From contig JAJEKV010000033.1 of NCBI GenBank assembly GCA_021234155.1, positions 10,614,163-10,678,162 of the forward strand: a DNA stretch of 64,000 nucleotides, given 5' to 3'. Positions 35,930 to 47,805 of this stretch are shown one piece after another. The stretch's first letter is position 1; each line of letters starts with the position of its first letter. The notes below the pieces were generated by a model. The model ran no database searches and had not been told where the DNA came from. It saw only the letters and a list, made by a program, of their open reading frames with translations. Made by a program: the position numbers and the translations under genes. This DNA comes from Isoetes taiwanensis. Taxonomy: Eukaryota > Streptophyta > Lycopodiopsida > Isoetales > Isoetaceae.

Positions 35930-36262
35930 TCTATAGAGTTTCCCCTAGATTCTATGAAGATTTCCCTAGATTCCCCAAGATTCTATGAAGATTCTTCTAG
36001 ATTTTACAAATATTCTCTTAATTCCTTAAGATTCTCCAGATTCCCCAAGATTTTATGTAGATACCGTAGATTCCTATAGATCCTATGAAGATTCTTCTAG
36101 ATTCCCTTGGCTTTCCCTTAGATTCCTTAAGTTTCTACAAAGATTCCCATATATTCTTATGATTTTATAAAGATTCTTCAAAATTCTATCAAGACTATCC
36201 TAGATACTTAAAGATTTTAGGAATATTCCCTTTGATTCTCAAAGATTCTCTAAAATACGAGA
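35930..36262. repeat. AGATTC-rich degenerate minisatellite
   Basis: About 330 bp are built from irregular variants of agattctatgaagattcc. The core word gattc or agatt recurs more than twenty times with variable spacing. No open frame survives. Confidence 0.8.
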
Positions 36263-36775
36263 AGATAAATACGAACACATGAAGCTAGTTGCACAGCTCT
36301 CCACAACGAGCTTGCCTTATAATGGCATCCAATTGCCGGATCTCCTGTGACAGTGGTGCTTTTGCAAGGCTCATGTGGGATCTAAGAGTATGAAGCTCAG
36401 ATACGGCCACTTCCAGACGCTCTCACAGAACACTGTTCAGAGCACCATCAATTGCTAAATAGTGTGGAGTTGGCGCCTCAAAATGTGCATTGAAGCTGCC
36501 ATCCTATGCATTTATGTGCCAATCTGAACTATCTGCCTAACGAACTCTTCAGTACAGAATGTCTCCTCAAGCTCCGGCGGGTAAGCCTGCGCATCTGGAT
36601 GGGAAGCATCAACGCGAGAACTGATCAAAGAAGGATCTATATGGCTACAGGGTGGCTGGCACCATTCTGGGCGTTCACATCCACTTCCATTGGAAACCTG
36701 CAACAAAAAAACCAATACATGAAGGAAATTGTACAATCATGCAACATCTAATAGGCCTAGCCAACAGCCATGGTG

Positions 36776-37207
36776 TTTTGATAGCCACTTGATTTACAAA
36801 CTGGTAGACCCTCATCTTAAGAAAATGGAGCGCAGAAAGGCATGTACATCTCGTTAGAACTATAGTTAATAGTGGAAATTGAATATTTAAAACATATCAT
36901 TATTGCTAGCTTGCCTGAGTGGTCTAATGGGGATGACTTAAGATCGTCTGCACTCACGTGCGTGTGGGTTCAAACTCTACAGCTAATATATTTTTGAAAA
37001 ATGTACTGACCATGATTACCTTGCTTATAAATAATAGACAAAACCAACACTATGGAGACGATTTTAATGCGAGAAAAGATAGATCCAACCAAATTAAAGA
37101 TTAGCCCACAACTACCATATTCAAAATGGAAGTATCGACCATTAGCATATCAACAAAGGCTAGAAAAATTAAAGATCGAGCTCTGGAGATGACTTTAATA
37201 AAGAAAG
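36776..37207. repeat. Flanking repeat R, left copy (transposon target)
   Basis: This block matches 63221-63880 in order. Shared landmarks are tgatagccacttgattta, acatctcgttagaac, a tRNA-Leu-like segment, aaaaccaacac, gcgagaaaagatag and gatgactttaat. The 26-kb transposon begins directly at its right end, after aagaaag. It represents an occupied copy of a duplicated locus. Confidence 0.85.
36905..36987 (+). tRNA. tRNA-Leu(UAA)-like gene, probably a pseudogene
   Basis: The segment gctagcttgcctgagtgg begins a tRNA shape. The anticodon loop cttaaga gives UAA and is closed by the five-pair stem gatga/tcgtc. A long variable arm typical of Leu (tgcactcacgtgc) and a B-box ggttcaaactc follow. The acceptor stem (gctagct with agctaat) pairs at about five of seven positions, and the T-stem is imperfect. 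This suggests a decayed gene or a tRNA-derived repeat. Confidence 0.6.
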
Positions 37208-37236
37208 GGGTGAAAGTATGCTGGTGGGTAGCAAAA
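37208..37236 (+). repeat. Left terminal inverted repeat of the large transposon
   Basis: gggtgaaagtatgctggtgg followed by gtagcaaaa. It mirrors the right end with one mismatch in about 28 bases. Subterminal sequence continues with repeated agcac and ccagcac words. Confidence 0.85.
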
Positions 37237-37559
37237 AAACGCGACCCCAGCACTAGCACCAGCACCCAAAATACATTTTTTTCCACCCTTCAAACAGTTT
37301 TTTCCCACCCTTCACCTATATAGTACCACCTATATTACGCGAATCTATTCGCGTCTAGCCGGTGCACCGTTTATACAATCATTACCGCTTTGCAGCCCCG
37401 TTAATGAATGCGACCCCCCGCAACTGGAACCACTAGACAAACGAAGCGAACTTTTCAATTTGTGTTTTCCAAATCTCTCTTCCCCAACTTTCTCTGTTCA
37501 GGCCAAGCAACCCGCGAATTTGCGCTCTCGGATTTCCACATTAAACAAAGAGATTAACC

Positions 37560-38987
37560 ATGGTAAAGAAGGTGATTGATCCGCCCGCTCAAGCAGTAAT
37601 TCCAACGGAACCCATTTGCCGAGTAAGCAAAAAGCAACAAAACAAAATTTCTATGGGTTTAGGGTTCAACCCTGTTAATTCAATTTTCTTGCATTCTTCG
37701 GGCGGAAGAAACGTTCCCTTAAGACCGGACTGGCTGATTCTTAGAACCGAAGAAGACTTCCATGCGTATGCGGGACCGCCAAACGAGGGCGTTCATCCCT
37801 CTCAATTTGAACAGATCTCATATCGTAGCGAGTACAATGAAGTTTGGGATACCAGCGGGGTCATTCCCCGCAAAACTTCCATTGACAAGGTAAGGGCGCA
37901 CGAAGAAGCTCTAATAGAACCGAGCAAAATATACCGGGACGGGTTGAAGAACAGAGAAGTTAGAAAAGACGATTATCATACCTATTTGCATTCAATAACT
38001 GCCTGAGAGCAAAGCAGGATCCACAGAAGTTCAAGGTTAATTGGGCAGCAGTTGCAGCAAAGAGTAGAGCCTACAGCAGCAAGGTTAAAAGTGAACCCAC
38101 CAGCAGTGCTCCAGCAAGCAGAGCAGAGGTCAGCAAATCCCAGCAAACCACAGCACCTGAAAGCATAGCAGAAAGGCCGGTTTCAGGAGGCACTGGTATT
38201 AAATTAGAAGGGAGGCCGTCCATTAGGAGCTTTGCAATGTGCCCAACAGCTTACACAGCTTATGGGGAGAACATATCACGCCTGGAAGTCATGTGCACAG
38301 ATTTGCAGGAAACCCTAAACACGCAGCAGGCTGATTTAGTCTCCAAGAAGGAGCTAGTTGTCCAGTCCCAGGCTAAGGGAGCTTTCTTCTCGGCTTCACA
38401 AGAGAAATTGCAGAAAATTAAAGACAACATCTCACGTCTTCAAGCAGTCACAGGTCCTGATGCTGGTGCCTCTGCTGAGCTACTGAGCTTGGAGAGAGAG
38501 AAAGACATGGCAGAGTACATGCTGAAAGCCCTTGTTGAAATGGGGGGTGGCCCAGTAGATGAGGGGATAGTTCAACAGGTGGCCACTATAGCTGCTGAGG
38601 TTGCAAACAATGAAGTGCAGCTTGCAAAAGCCAAGCAGCACTTACAGAATCTCAACAGGCTTAGGGAGCTTACAAGGAGAGCTGGCCAGCTTGTGAGCAT
38701 CTATCCTGTGACATTCAGGTTGCCAATTGGAGATGAGGAGAGATGCTCCACATGCGGGCTGGCATTCCAGGATGATTACACCCTAAGTCTGAAGCTGAAA
38801 TGTGGCCACCTATATCATGTCAGCTGCCTGAGTTTGCTTATGGAGAAGACACATTGCCTCGAATGCTCAGAAACAGTTCCCGCAGGCTTAGTGGAGGAAT
38901 TGGGGAAGACAGTCAAGCAGGAACCCTTATATGCTGGGGCAGCACACAAACACATAGTTGAGACCATTGACTTAGATGAGGTGGTAG
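37560..38987 (+). pseudogene. Gene A, 5' exon: unknown N-terminus, coiled coil and RING-H2 finger
   Basis: The start at 37560 follows a possible TATA box at about 37316. The first 140 codons (37560 to about 37985) are of unknown family. One frame change near 37985 leads into 'QDPQKFKVNW' and a Ser/Lys-rich linker. A long coiled-coil region follows (about 38265-38700). A RING-H2 finger is visible at about 38742-38865: CxxC in 'CSTCGL', then the 'CGHLYHVSC' block and the final 'CLEC'. RING fingers usually recruit ubiquitin- or SUMO-conjugating enzymes. The exon is cut at 38987 by a LINE that duplicated agatgaggtggtag; the frame (DLDEVV) resumes after it at 46442. Because it lies inside the TIRs, I read it as an accessory gene of the transposon. 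Confidence 0.72.
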
Positions 38988-39189
38988 ATTTTTTGAATCC
39001 GTGTGTTTGGGTGAAAAAATGAGCGCCTATTTTCTTGAATATTTTGTCTTACTCGAATTTGAAATTTCTTGGCAAAACTCTGGCCTCGATTCTCCCATTT
39101 CTGCCTGATTGATCACCTCTTCTGTTCGAATTCATCCCGGCCTTGTAGAGGGCCGGCCTCCACTGCATTCCCCGTTCTCTGATCTACCT

Positions 39190-39483
39190 ATGGACATAAA
39201 ATTCTTCACCATTTTGAAGCAGGATCAAAGAATTTCGTGTGGTTCTTGCAAGGCTCTTTCTCTGAATTTTGGTTTCAATTCATCTGCAAGCAATTCTTCC
39301 ATGATCACTTATTTCAACCTGAATACTCCTTTGTTCCGGAATCTGAAGAATTTGCAAACGAGATCATAGAGGCTTGGATCTTGGAATTTACAGGAAAAAG
39401 AAATATCACACCTACTGCTCAATTTCAAGTGTTTTGTAACTGGACTGAACAAAAGATCTCAGTCAAAGTTTTCTCAGAATGAT
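39190..39483 (+). pseudogene. LINE 1 ORF0 (conserved small ORF, frameshifted)
   Basis: The start is 39190 ('MDIKFFTILKQDQRISCG'). A one-base frame change at about 39240 leads into the 39237-39482 frame ('EYSFVPESEEFANEIIEAW', then 'FCNWTEQKISVKVF'). The joined product of about 97 residues aligns along its length with the intact ORF0 of LINE 2 (47806-48114). Shared features are MD-KFF at the start, the [S/T]FVP-EEF block and a W-T[E/D]-K-[I/L] ending. I do not recognise the family. Its place upstream of ORF1 in two diverged copies argues for a real element gene. Confidence 0.7.
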
Positions 39484-39658
39484 GATCTCGAATTGTCAGA
39501 ATGCTCTCGAGGTAATTTGGCAAATTTATGGTTTTTCCACCCTTCTTAGTTCTTAGATAGATTTTCTTTTTCCCTGTCTCACTGAATCCCCTTTTTCTTC
39601 CATAATTCTCCCCTCTGCTTCAGCCCTTCCTTTCTCTTGTAGCCTTTTTTCTGCATTA

Positions 39659-41703
39659 ATGGCGAAATTCCCCCCAAAAAATAAATCTTTGCTTGACTTG
39701 TCAGCCCTAAACTCATTTTCCCTCCCGATTCTCCACAACTTTATGCTCCTGCCCGCTGCTTCAAGAGGTGATCTTCTTGCTCAGTTAAGTGCATTTCATC
39801 TTGATCCTTCTAAATTTATCAAATTTGGGGACTTCTCTGACCCGGATCATAAGGTAACAGAAATGCACCACTACAGCCACTTCGCCCCTAACTGGGACAC
39901 TCTTGCCTTGGACCAAAGAGGTTCTCAAACTCTACCAACTTTGGATGCTAATGGAGTTCCAATCCCTCTATTTCCGAGGCCAAGGCTCCCAATAATTTCG
40001 GACCAACAATTGGCCTTTGATTTCGAGTACCAGCAATCTCGGGCCCCTACCAACATTCAGCTTTTTAGAGGTATTCATTTAAACTCACCTTTGATTGCCT
40101 CTAGAATTGAATCTCTGTCAAAAATTGCTGTAATTGTCAAGGTAGACTCTGTTGGAATGAAAATTGAAAAACTATGGGACCACCTGCTCAGACTCCATAA
40201 AGGCATTGCCATTAATTCCATTTACTGGCTAAATTATCCCTATATTTTGGTTGAGTGTGGCTGTTCGAGGACCTCAAACTTCCTTCTCAAACTTGGCAAC
40301 TCCACCTCTCAGTAGCAGATTCCTCTCACTTGCTTTAAAAATCAACAAAGCAAATATTGAGCATAACAGAATGATGTTAAAGGATAAAGGCAAGGCCACA
40401 ATACAGCCTGCAAAGATAGATCTGCACAGAACACTTTCTTGCATTCTAAAAGACTCCAAGAAACAGTATCCAGTCCCTGCAAAATAAAAGTTCTCAGTCC
40501 TCTCAAACTGAGATCAAAATTGACTCGACTTGTACAGCACCACATAAGCTGATGGAAAAGCCTGATACAGAAGAGGTGAATGTGGTTTCATTAATTAAAG
40601 AAAAAGGTATAGATTTTCCCAAGAATGTAAACATGCAACATACAGCTACAGAAGCACTGACTTCTCCAGATTTAAGCACAATTTTCTCAAAGGATAATTC
40701 AACTGGAATTAAAAACTCTCATCATGAAGACCTAGCAATGGTTAGTGATATTCCTGATGCTTTGAAGGTCTCAAATTCCTATGCCATTCTAGCACAGATC
40801 TCTGAAGATTCTGTTGATGTTTTGGCAGCTAAATCACCATCACATACCAGTACTTCCCCTCCTGTCATCTCCCAAGCCAACTCTCATCCTCCTTCCCACT
40901 CTAAATCTTTCATGTTTGCCTCTCCTCCATCTGCAATTGCCTTTGATGTATGCCAGCCAAATGTTGACCTTTTGGACTTATCTTCCCCTCCCATTCCATT
41001 TCCCTCACATGGTACCATTTCTCCAGAGATAGCTTCACAACTTCAAGAATTGGTTACAGTGTCAGAAATGATATCAGTAAATCATGGTCAAGTGTCAGAT
41101 GTAGCAAAGGTCAGTGATGGTCAGGTGTCAGATGTAGCAAAGGTCAGTGATGATTACAGTGTCAAAGATATTTCCTCCAGCTGGGAACAGACTCTGTTAA
41201 GGGATGATGCTCATGAAACTAAAGAGCAAATGTCAACAGATACACAACTGGCTGAACTTGCAGCTGCTGCACATCTCGACCAAGACATTCCCAGGCAAGA
41301 TCTTTCCACTGTAAACTCTAAGTTTTTTTCTGTTAATAATAGTAATGAAAGTGACAGCCTGATAGATATTACCACTGCCTCCAACCATCCAATATTGACA
41401 GACTCATCTGACATTGACTGCTGTAGATCTAAATTTTGGATGTGCCATCATCATGATAATTCCTCTAAAGGGAAAAATTCTGCTGACACAACCTCTGATG
41501 ACAATGATTCTGACAAGGAGAATACTATCAAAAATATCCTTGCTGAAAACACTTCCTGGGATGAAGATGCTTTTCTCACAATTCATCACAATTCCTCTGG
41601 CACTCCTAAATCAAAAGGTAAGAAAGCTAGGAAAAAGACTATTCTTAGCACTCTCAACACTCCTGCAGCAAATACTAGACTCAGATCTAAGAAACATTGT
41701 TAA
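39659..41703 (+). pseudogene. LINE 1 ORF1 (RNA-binding gag-like), internally deleted
   Basis: The frame 39659-40315 starts 'MAKFPPKNKSLLDLSALNSF' and carries a DUF4283-like block ('INSIYWLNYPYILVECG'). Relative to LINE 2 it then lacks roughly 700 bp, including the zinc knuckle, and goes out of frame at about 40300. It resumes with 'DKGKATIQPAKIDLHRTLSC' and continues in the frame 40552-41703, a Ser/Asp-rich region ending in a Lys/Arg-rich tail. A 33-bp unit is tandemly duplicated at about 41088-41150. ORF1 proteins of LINEs bind the element RNA. The deletion should disable that function here. Confidence 0.78.
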
Positions 41704-41738
41704 CTGCCTTATTTTTTGCTGCTGCTATCCTCCTCATC

Positions 41739-44700
41739 ATGAAGATTCTAAGTTGGAATCTTAGAGGAATAAAGGGTCCTTTGAAGAGAAGAAGGGCAAT
41801 ATCCCAAATCAGAACCTATGATGCTGACATTATCCTCCTCCAGGAGCTTAGACTCCCAAATTTTGAATGTTCAAACCTGGCAGATTGGATTGGACCTGGA
41901 TTCTCTTCTAATTGGATAGAAGCCACTGGCACCTCTGGAGGTCTCTGCATCATTTGGAAACACCTTCAACATAGCCTCATCTATAATAGTCCTTGTAAAA
42001 CTTGGCAATCTGTTATTCTCAAAAATAATGACTTCACATTTGGAGTCATTAACATTTATGCCTCCACTGATTCTAGGATCAGATCTACCACCTGGCCTGC
42101 TATAAACAATTGGCTAACAAATCAAACCTGTGAAACTTGGATCATGGCAGGTGATTTCAACAATACTCCCACATGGGACATGAAAATTGGTAGAGATTTG
42201 AATATGTCCATAGATGAGAGAACTCATTGGGACCACTTGCTAGACAGTCATTTCCTTCAGCATATTCCTTCCTCCACTTTTGCTTATTCTTGGTCAAATA
42301 AGCAAGATGGGAATAGTAGGGTCTATTGTGCATTGGACAGATATTATATCAACAACACTCACAATGATTTTTGGGACAACTGCTTTGTCTATAGTGATGA
42401 ATGCACCTCCATCTCTGATCACCAGCCTCAATTTCTTATCACTAAACATATGCTCACCATCAAGAGACATGGAAATACTCCCTTCAAGCTGAACTGCTCC
42501 CTTCTTGACTCTGACATTTTTTGTAGAGATTTCACTACATTTTATAATTCTCTCCCGAGAGTTAGATCTACAAATTCTATGAGAACATTTTACTCCAATC
42601 TAAAGGAGTCCAAGTCTTGGATCAAGAAATGGGCAAAACATCTTCATGATAGCAAGGTTGCTGAAAAAAGAGCATACTTCCAAGAAATGAAAGATGTTAG
42701 ACTGAAACTCCAACAGGACCCCCTAAACATTGACCTGCACAGGGAAGAAGGGAACCTTGATATGAGCATTAAAACCATTGAAGAATTAGAGGCCAAAGGC
42801 TCTACTATTAGATGTAAGCTTAAATACTTTTTCAAAATGGACCATGGTAACTCAAAATTCTTCTATAGGGTGGCCAAATCCAGACTTTTAAAAAGTCAGC
42901 TCTCCTCTGTTAAGGATGATAATGGAAATAATCTTGAAGATCAAAAGGACATCTCCAATTTCTTCTGCTCCAAATATGCAAATATTTTCTCTCATCCTTC
43001 TGATACACCTGTGCAATCTGCTGATGCCAATTCCTTCACTGCTTTGATTAATGATAACAACTTAAACAGTGATAGAATTATGTCTCAAGCTTTAGAGGCA
43101 ATCCCTTCTATGGAAGAAATTTTTTCAACTCTCAATAGCTTAGCCAAAGGGAAAAGTCCTGGTCCTGATGGATTGCTTCCTGAATTTTACATCAGATTTT
43201 GGGACATCATGAAAAATGATCTTATGTACATGATCAAAGGCTTTTGGAACTCGAATCATCTGCACCCTGCTCTGTCTGCTGGCCTTATCTCCTTAATCCC
43301 AAAGGTAGATAATCCTCAATCTTTCTCTGACTGGAGGCCTATTTCTCTGACAAACTCTACCTACAAGATCTGTGCAAAAATTATAGCAAACAGGGTCAAG
43401 TCTCACCTTCAAGAGGTGATTAGTTGCAATCAATCTGCTTTCCTTCCAAGTAGATACATCCTTGATAATTATATTGCTGCCATGGAAGGGATGCACTGGA
43501 ATAAATTGACCAACCAGAACTGTATCTTGCTAAAACTTGACTTCTCAAAAGCTTTTGACATGGTCAGATGGGACTTCCTTCAATTCTCCCTAAAGAAGTT
43601 AGGGTTCACTGATAAAATTATTAAACTTATTATGGGGTTAAATTCCAGATCTCAATCAACTGTTCTTGTTAATGGATCCCCTGGTTTTTTCTTTCCACTG
43701 GCCAGAGGTGTCAGACAAGGGTGCCCTCTTGCCCCTTACCTTTTCTTAGCAGTAGCAGAGATGCTTACCAGAGTTATCTCTCATCTTCAAACATGTGGTC
43801 AAATTACAGGCTTAACTCTCCCTGACAACACCACAAATTTTGCACTTCTCCAATATGCAGATGATTCTTTCAGTTTCCTTAAAAATGATCCAGCTGTCAT
43901 TAACACTTTTCTGATGATTATTCATAACTTTGGAGCTGCCTCTGGGATTCACTTGAACAGAAACAAATGCATTATAATTGGTGACTTGGACACTGATAGC
44001 ATTGCAGGAATCAAATGTATGACTGCCACTGAAAATACAAATCTCCTAGGCATGCCTTTATCCCTTAATCCTAGTCTTAAGGGTCTTTGGACTCCCATTG
44101 TGGAAAGGATAAGAAGGAAGCTAGGCAACTATGGCAACTGTCTTTCATTGGCTGGAAGAACCATAATTGCAAACTCTATTATTGCAGCTTCTCACATCTA
44201 CTTTTCTTCTGCACTTCTTGCTCCTAAGTGTATTTATCATCAGATTGAAAGGATTGTCAGAAATTTCATTTGGGGGAAGCACCATATGGTCAACTGGACT
44301 TCGATTACCAGAAATAAAATTCAAGGTGGTCTTGGTTGCAAGAATTTAATTTTACAAAGTTATGCTCTGGCAGGTAAATATATTTGGAAATCTTTGTTCT
44401 TGAACAATAATCCTGCCTCCATTTTCATCAAACACTGGCTTTCTTGTAGCCATCCAAAAAAGTATGCTTCTGTCTCTCATAGTTTGCCCTCCTCTGCCTT
44501 TACTATTTTGCAGCCTGCCTCCTCCATTTCTCCTCTCACGAGAAACATGATTGTAGCCTGGAATAAGGTTCACTTGACTTTTGAGCATTCCAAGCTGGAG
44601 AGCAGCCACCTCAACACGAGTATTTTTTGGAATCCCAGCCTATCTAGAAACAGCACTACTCCTCTTGCTATCTGACATTATAGGTTGTACAAGAAATGGA

Positions 44701-45557
44701 AAGAGTGCAATGTGCTCAATCTTGGAGACTTATGGGATCAGACAAGATGGATCTCATGGACTAATCTTAAACATAAAATCAGAGGTACTTCATCTGACAA
44801 GATTCTCTTCAAATATATAATGCAGAAGGTCAGTAATTTAAACCTCAATGATAATCCTATTATTACTGATTGGAATCTTATGGGGAAACCCACTTATAGT
44901 GTCTCAAAGGTCTACAAATGCCTAAATAAGCCTACTTTACCTTCAAAGGCAAACCTGTATTGGGGATTTTCAGATGACACTGAAACTAGGCTTTTCACAA
45001 ATATTTGGCATTCCTATCTGCCTCCAAAAATCTTATACTTTATTTGGCTTCTTGCAAACAAAAGTGTGCCAAATCTGGAAATGATATCCAGGCATTCAAA
45101 TCAATCTACCAACTCTCTGAACTCTAATTCCCCCCTGGGTTGTGGATATACTGAAACTCTTGAACACATTTTTGGGTGTGCTAAACTTACTCCTTTCTGG
45201 TTGTGGTTTGAAAATTCCTTCAATATTGTTTGCCCAGCTACCTTGCTGGAATTTATGATGAATGATAATGCTTTCAAAAATTCTCTCTGTTTTATTGCAT
45301 TGTGGAATGTATGGAAGCACAGAAACAGATGCCATTATGGAGGAAAACATTTATCCACACATTGGATAAAAACACAGGTTATATATGACATTGAATTGAC
45401 TGCAACTAGTCAAATTCATCTAGGTGAAAATTCTGTTGATAGTAAATGGCATACTATTGGTAACTTCATAGGTCATCATCATTTATTTAAATTACATTGT
45501 AATGCCACTCATACTAACTTTGAATGTCTTTCTGCTAGATTACATGATGAGCCTTAG
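41739..45557 (+). pseudogene. LINE 1 ORF2: AP endonuclease, reverse transcriptase, zf-RVT; one nonsense codon
   Basis: The start at 41739 (MKILSWNLRGIKG) lies 35 bp after ORF1. The APE-type endonuclease shows the Asn of 'SWNLRG', Glu of 'LLQELRL', 'GDFNN' and the C-terminal 'SDHQPQF'. The RT domain shows 'LISLIPKVDNPQSFSDWRPI', 'LDFSKAFD', 'GVRQGCPLAPYLF' and the catalytic 'QYADD'. The C-terminal part has a zf-RVT block ('FIWLLANKSVPN', 'CGYTETLEHIFGCA'). A single in-frame TGA at 44673-44675 divides the otherwise open 1272-codon frame. LINE 2 has an amino acid there, so the stop is a recent point change or a sequencing error. Confidence 0.92.
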
Positions 45558-46011
45558 CAGAGATTTTAGCACGTCTATTGAGCCAGCTGAATACAGACTT
45601 TTCCCAGGTCAGAGATTAGTGCATGACATTCAATACACAGAAAATGATATGTGGAGAGGCCTAGTCAGAGGTGTTACAGATATTGATATTCCAGATATCC
45701 CAGATCATGAAATAGATTGGGCCATAGAATTCTGCAGGGGTACCTACTTAATGGTGCAATTATGGTGGTTCATCGAAAGTAATAGCAGAAGAATGACAGA
45801 CCAGCAGTTCCAGTTCTACAGAGAATGCTACTATCATCACAGATGCTTGGCAGATGCATATGGCACTTTGATCCTGCTGATGTCTACAACCAACTCTGAC
45901 ACCCTGATTCAAGAGCTGAACTGGGGAAATGGAAACACTCTTATTCTGCAGCCACACTTCCAAAATAACTATGACTACCTTCATAACTACCATTTTCACC
46001 CATTTCATTAG
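45544..46011 (+). CDS. LINE 1 ORF3 (conserved short downstream ORF)
   Basis: Two ATGs at 45544 and 45547 overlap the end of ORF2 by about 14 bp in another frame. The 155-residue product is acidic and aromatic: 'RGVTDIDIPDIPDHEIDWAI' near residue 40, then 'QFYRECYYHHRCLADAYGTL' near 100. The latter block matches 'LRELYYSHKLLADLHGTLLL' in the same position of LINE 2, about 60 percent similar by eye. I know of no function. Overlap with the ORF2 stop suggests translation by reinitiation. The frame is fully open in this copy. Confidence 0.65.
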   Translation: MMSLSRDFSTSIEPAEYRLFPGQRLVHDIQYTENDMWRGLVRGVTDIDIPDIPDHEIDWAIEFCRGTYLMVQLWWFIESNSRRMTDQQFQFYRECYYHHRCLADAYGTLILLMSTTNSDTLIQELNWGNGNTLILQPHFQNNYDYLHNYHFHPFH

Positions 46012-46413
46012 TCATTTTCCGAGCCTTCAATCATTCCCTATCACAATCCCTTCATGAATATGCTCATTTCTTCTCTTCACTTGCTTTACATCTCACCTGT
46101 TGCAGGAACATCAACAGAATTTGCAGGATTTTGTCATCAGAATGCTACCTCACACAAAGTTCAGAAATTTTGACTCATGAATGGTTCTACTATGGAACAA
46201 CTCTACAGATTTCAAGCCTCTAACAGGGCTGATCTCCACTTTAAACTATGGACATGTTCAAACTGTCTGCTACTGTTTGCTACAGTTTTATCATTTCTCT
46301 TAAGTATGTTAATTATGCTTGCATGTTTTAATCTGGGTGGCCAAATTAATGGCTCACTTAACTTTTTGTACCTTTTTCTATAATTAATGAAAAAAAAAAC
46401 CCCATTCTCTCTC

Positions 46414-46440
46414 AAAAAAAAAAAAAAAAAAAAAAAAAAA
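46414..46440 (+). other. LINE 1 poly(A) tail
   Basis: 27 consecutive A follow cattctctctc. The right copy of the 14-bp target duplication follows directly at 46441. LINE 2 ends with the similar word ttactctc and poly(A). Confidence 0.95.
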
Positions 46441-46441
46441 A

Positions 46442-47601
46442 GATGAGGTGGTAGCTACAACTCCAGACAGCAACAGGAAAAGGAAGCATGTGAAAACACC
46501 TCATAGTAAAAGGACCCCCGGACACAAGTCTACAAGGACTCGAACTCCACAAGCAAGAACAGCCAAAAAAGGTACACGTTTGTTTCCTGAAGTGGGTACA
46601 TTAGAAGCGCCTGTAGATAGTGAACAGCATGAGGCAAGCAGTCAGCAGCACAATGCAGCACCTGAAAGCACTGTGCTAAAGACACCAACACGGTCTAAAG
46701 CAGATTCCAGTAGTTCTGACGATGCTGAGAAATACAATATAGTTCCAAATTCTGCAGCAACCTCTACAAAAGCCTCCTCTAACACTGTTGATGCAGGGGA
46801 AGATAAGGATGTTGAAGACCCGAATATAGTGGATAAGCAGGTGAACAAGGTTGTGGCCCGAATCACAAGGCTCACAAGGTCCAGGACCAAAAATGTTATA
46901 GAGCCCGAGAGTGAGGGTGAGTCAGATGATTCGGTTGATGAGGACGTGCCTATAGACGTGGCACTAGGAAAAAAACCCTCAGTCTAATGTAATTTATATG
47001 TACTTGTTTCAGGCCCAATTTTGTTTGCACAAGACTTTCCAAAACGATCAGTTAAAAGGTTTTTGTTTAATACCAGAATATATTTATTTTCCCCCATTGT
47101 GTCTTTGTAAAATTTGTTTCGAGTTTCAACCTAGGGATCAATATGCATTTGCCTGCAGAAGGAGAAGGCAGACACAAGTGGTGCTTACTGAATCTGAAGC
47201 TGAAGATAGTGAGAGAACCCAGACAGATAATGAAGAAACCAAAGCGCAAAAGCAACCTATTACATATAAAAGGTGCAATCCAATATTTAAGATCAAGCAG
47301 TTATTTTACTTGTTGTCTTATTTCACTTGGCATAATGTTCTGCAAGTTTCAGTTGGTAATTGTAGCACCACTTTTGATTTTGCAGGAGACCAAGGAAAGT
47401 AGTTTCTGTGGACAGAGTTGATAAACCACCTAGTCCCCTAAGCCACCACTTGGTAAGGGTTACTGATAGCCAGGAAACACCCATACATTGGGGGCAGGGA
47501 GATACTAATAAGGATGTATCTAACTATGGCTATCAGCACTCTCCATCATCTGGTAGCAGAGATAAACCAGAGTCCAGCAGGTCGCAGCAACAACCAGGAC
47601 C
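46442..47601 (+). pseudogene. Gene A, middle exons: basic/acidic linker
   Basis: The frame continues from 38987 after the LINE: DEVV, then 'ATTPDSNRKRKHVKTPHSKR', an AT-hook-like basic Thr/Pro/Lys region. Ser/Asp/Glu-rich blocks follow to about 46980. The end of this exon needs a one-base change in an A-run near 46970 to reach a GT donor at about 46990 in phase with an acceptor at about 47157; this is inference. The next exon encodes 'TESEAEDSERTQTDNEE'. A clean GT-AG intron at 47273-47385 follows in phase, and the exon from 47386 runs to the LINE 2 insertion point at 47601 ('SRSQQQPGP'). The linker joins the RING part to the phosphatase-like domain. Confidence 0.65.
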
Positions 47602-47805
47602 GAAAAAGACTGGAAAAAAATGCTAGCGCCTATTTTCTTGGATTTTTTGGACTCTAGTGAATTTTTCTGTTTGCCTCCACTTCTTGCCCGTTTTTTGAAA
47701 AATTCGATCATCTAGCATCCAATTCAATCCAATCCCATTGCTAGCTCTGTAGAGGCTAGCAATCCGTGATTGCTGCTACATGAATCCCTGCAATTTCACT
47801 TACAG

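Larger units (their letters stand above)
38988..46440 (+). mobile_element. LINE 1: near full-length four-ORF LINE with poly(A)
   Basis: This is a non-LTR retrotransposon of 7453 bp, flanked by a perfect 14-bp duplication, agatgaggtggtag (38974-38987 and 46441-46454), with a 27-base poly(A) at 46414-46440. Order: small ORF0 (39190-39483), ORF1 (39659-41703, internally deleted), ORF2 with endonuclease and RT (41739-45557, one nonsense codon) and ORF3 (45544-46011). The 5' leader contains agcgcctattttcttg, which is shared with LINE 2 at 47625. The perfect target duplication and few lesions suggest a fairly young insertion. It sits in a coding exon of transposon gene A. Confidence 0.92.

Noticed and set aside
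47260-47620. Separate gene at 47143-47626
   Set aside because: Frame and splice sites show these are exons of gene A between the two LINEs.
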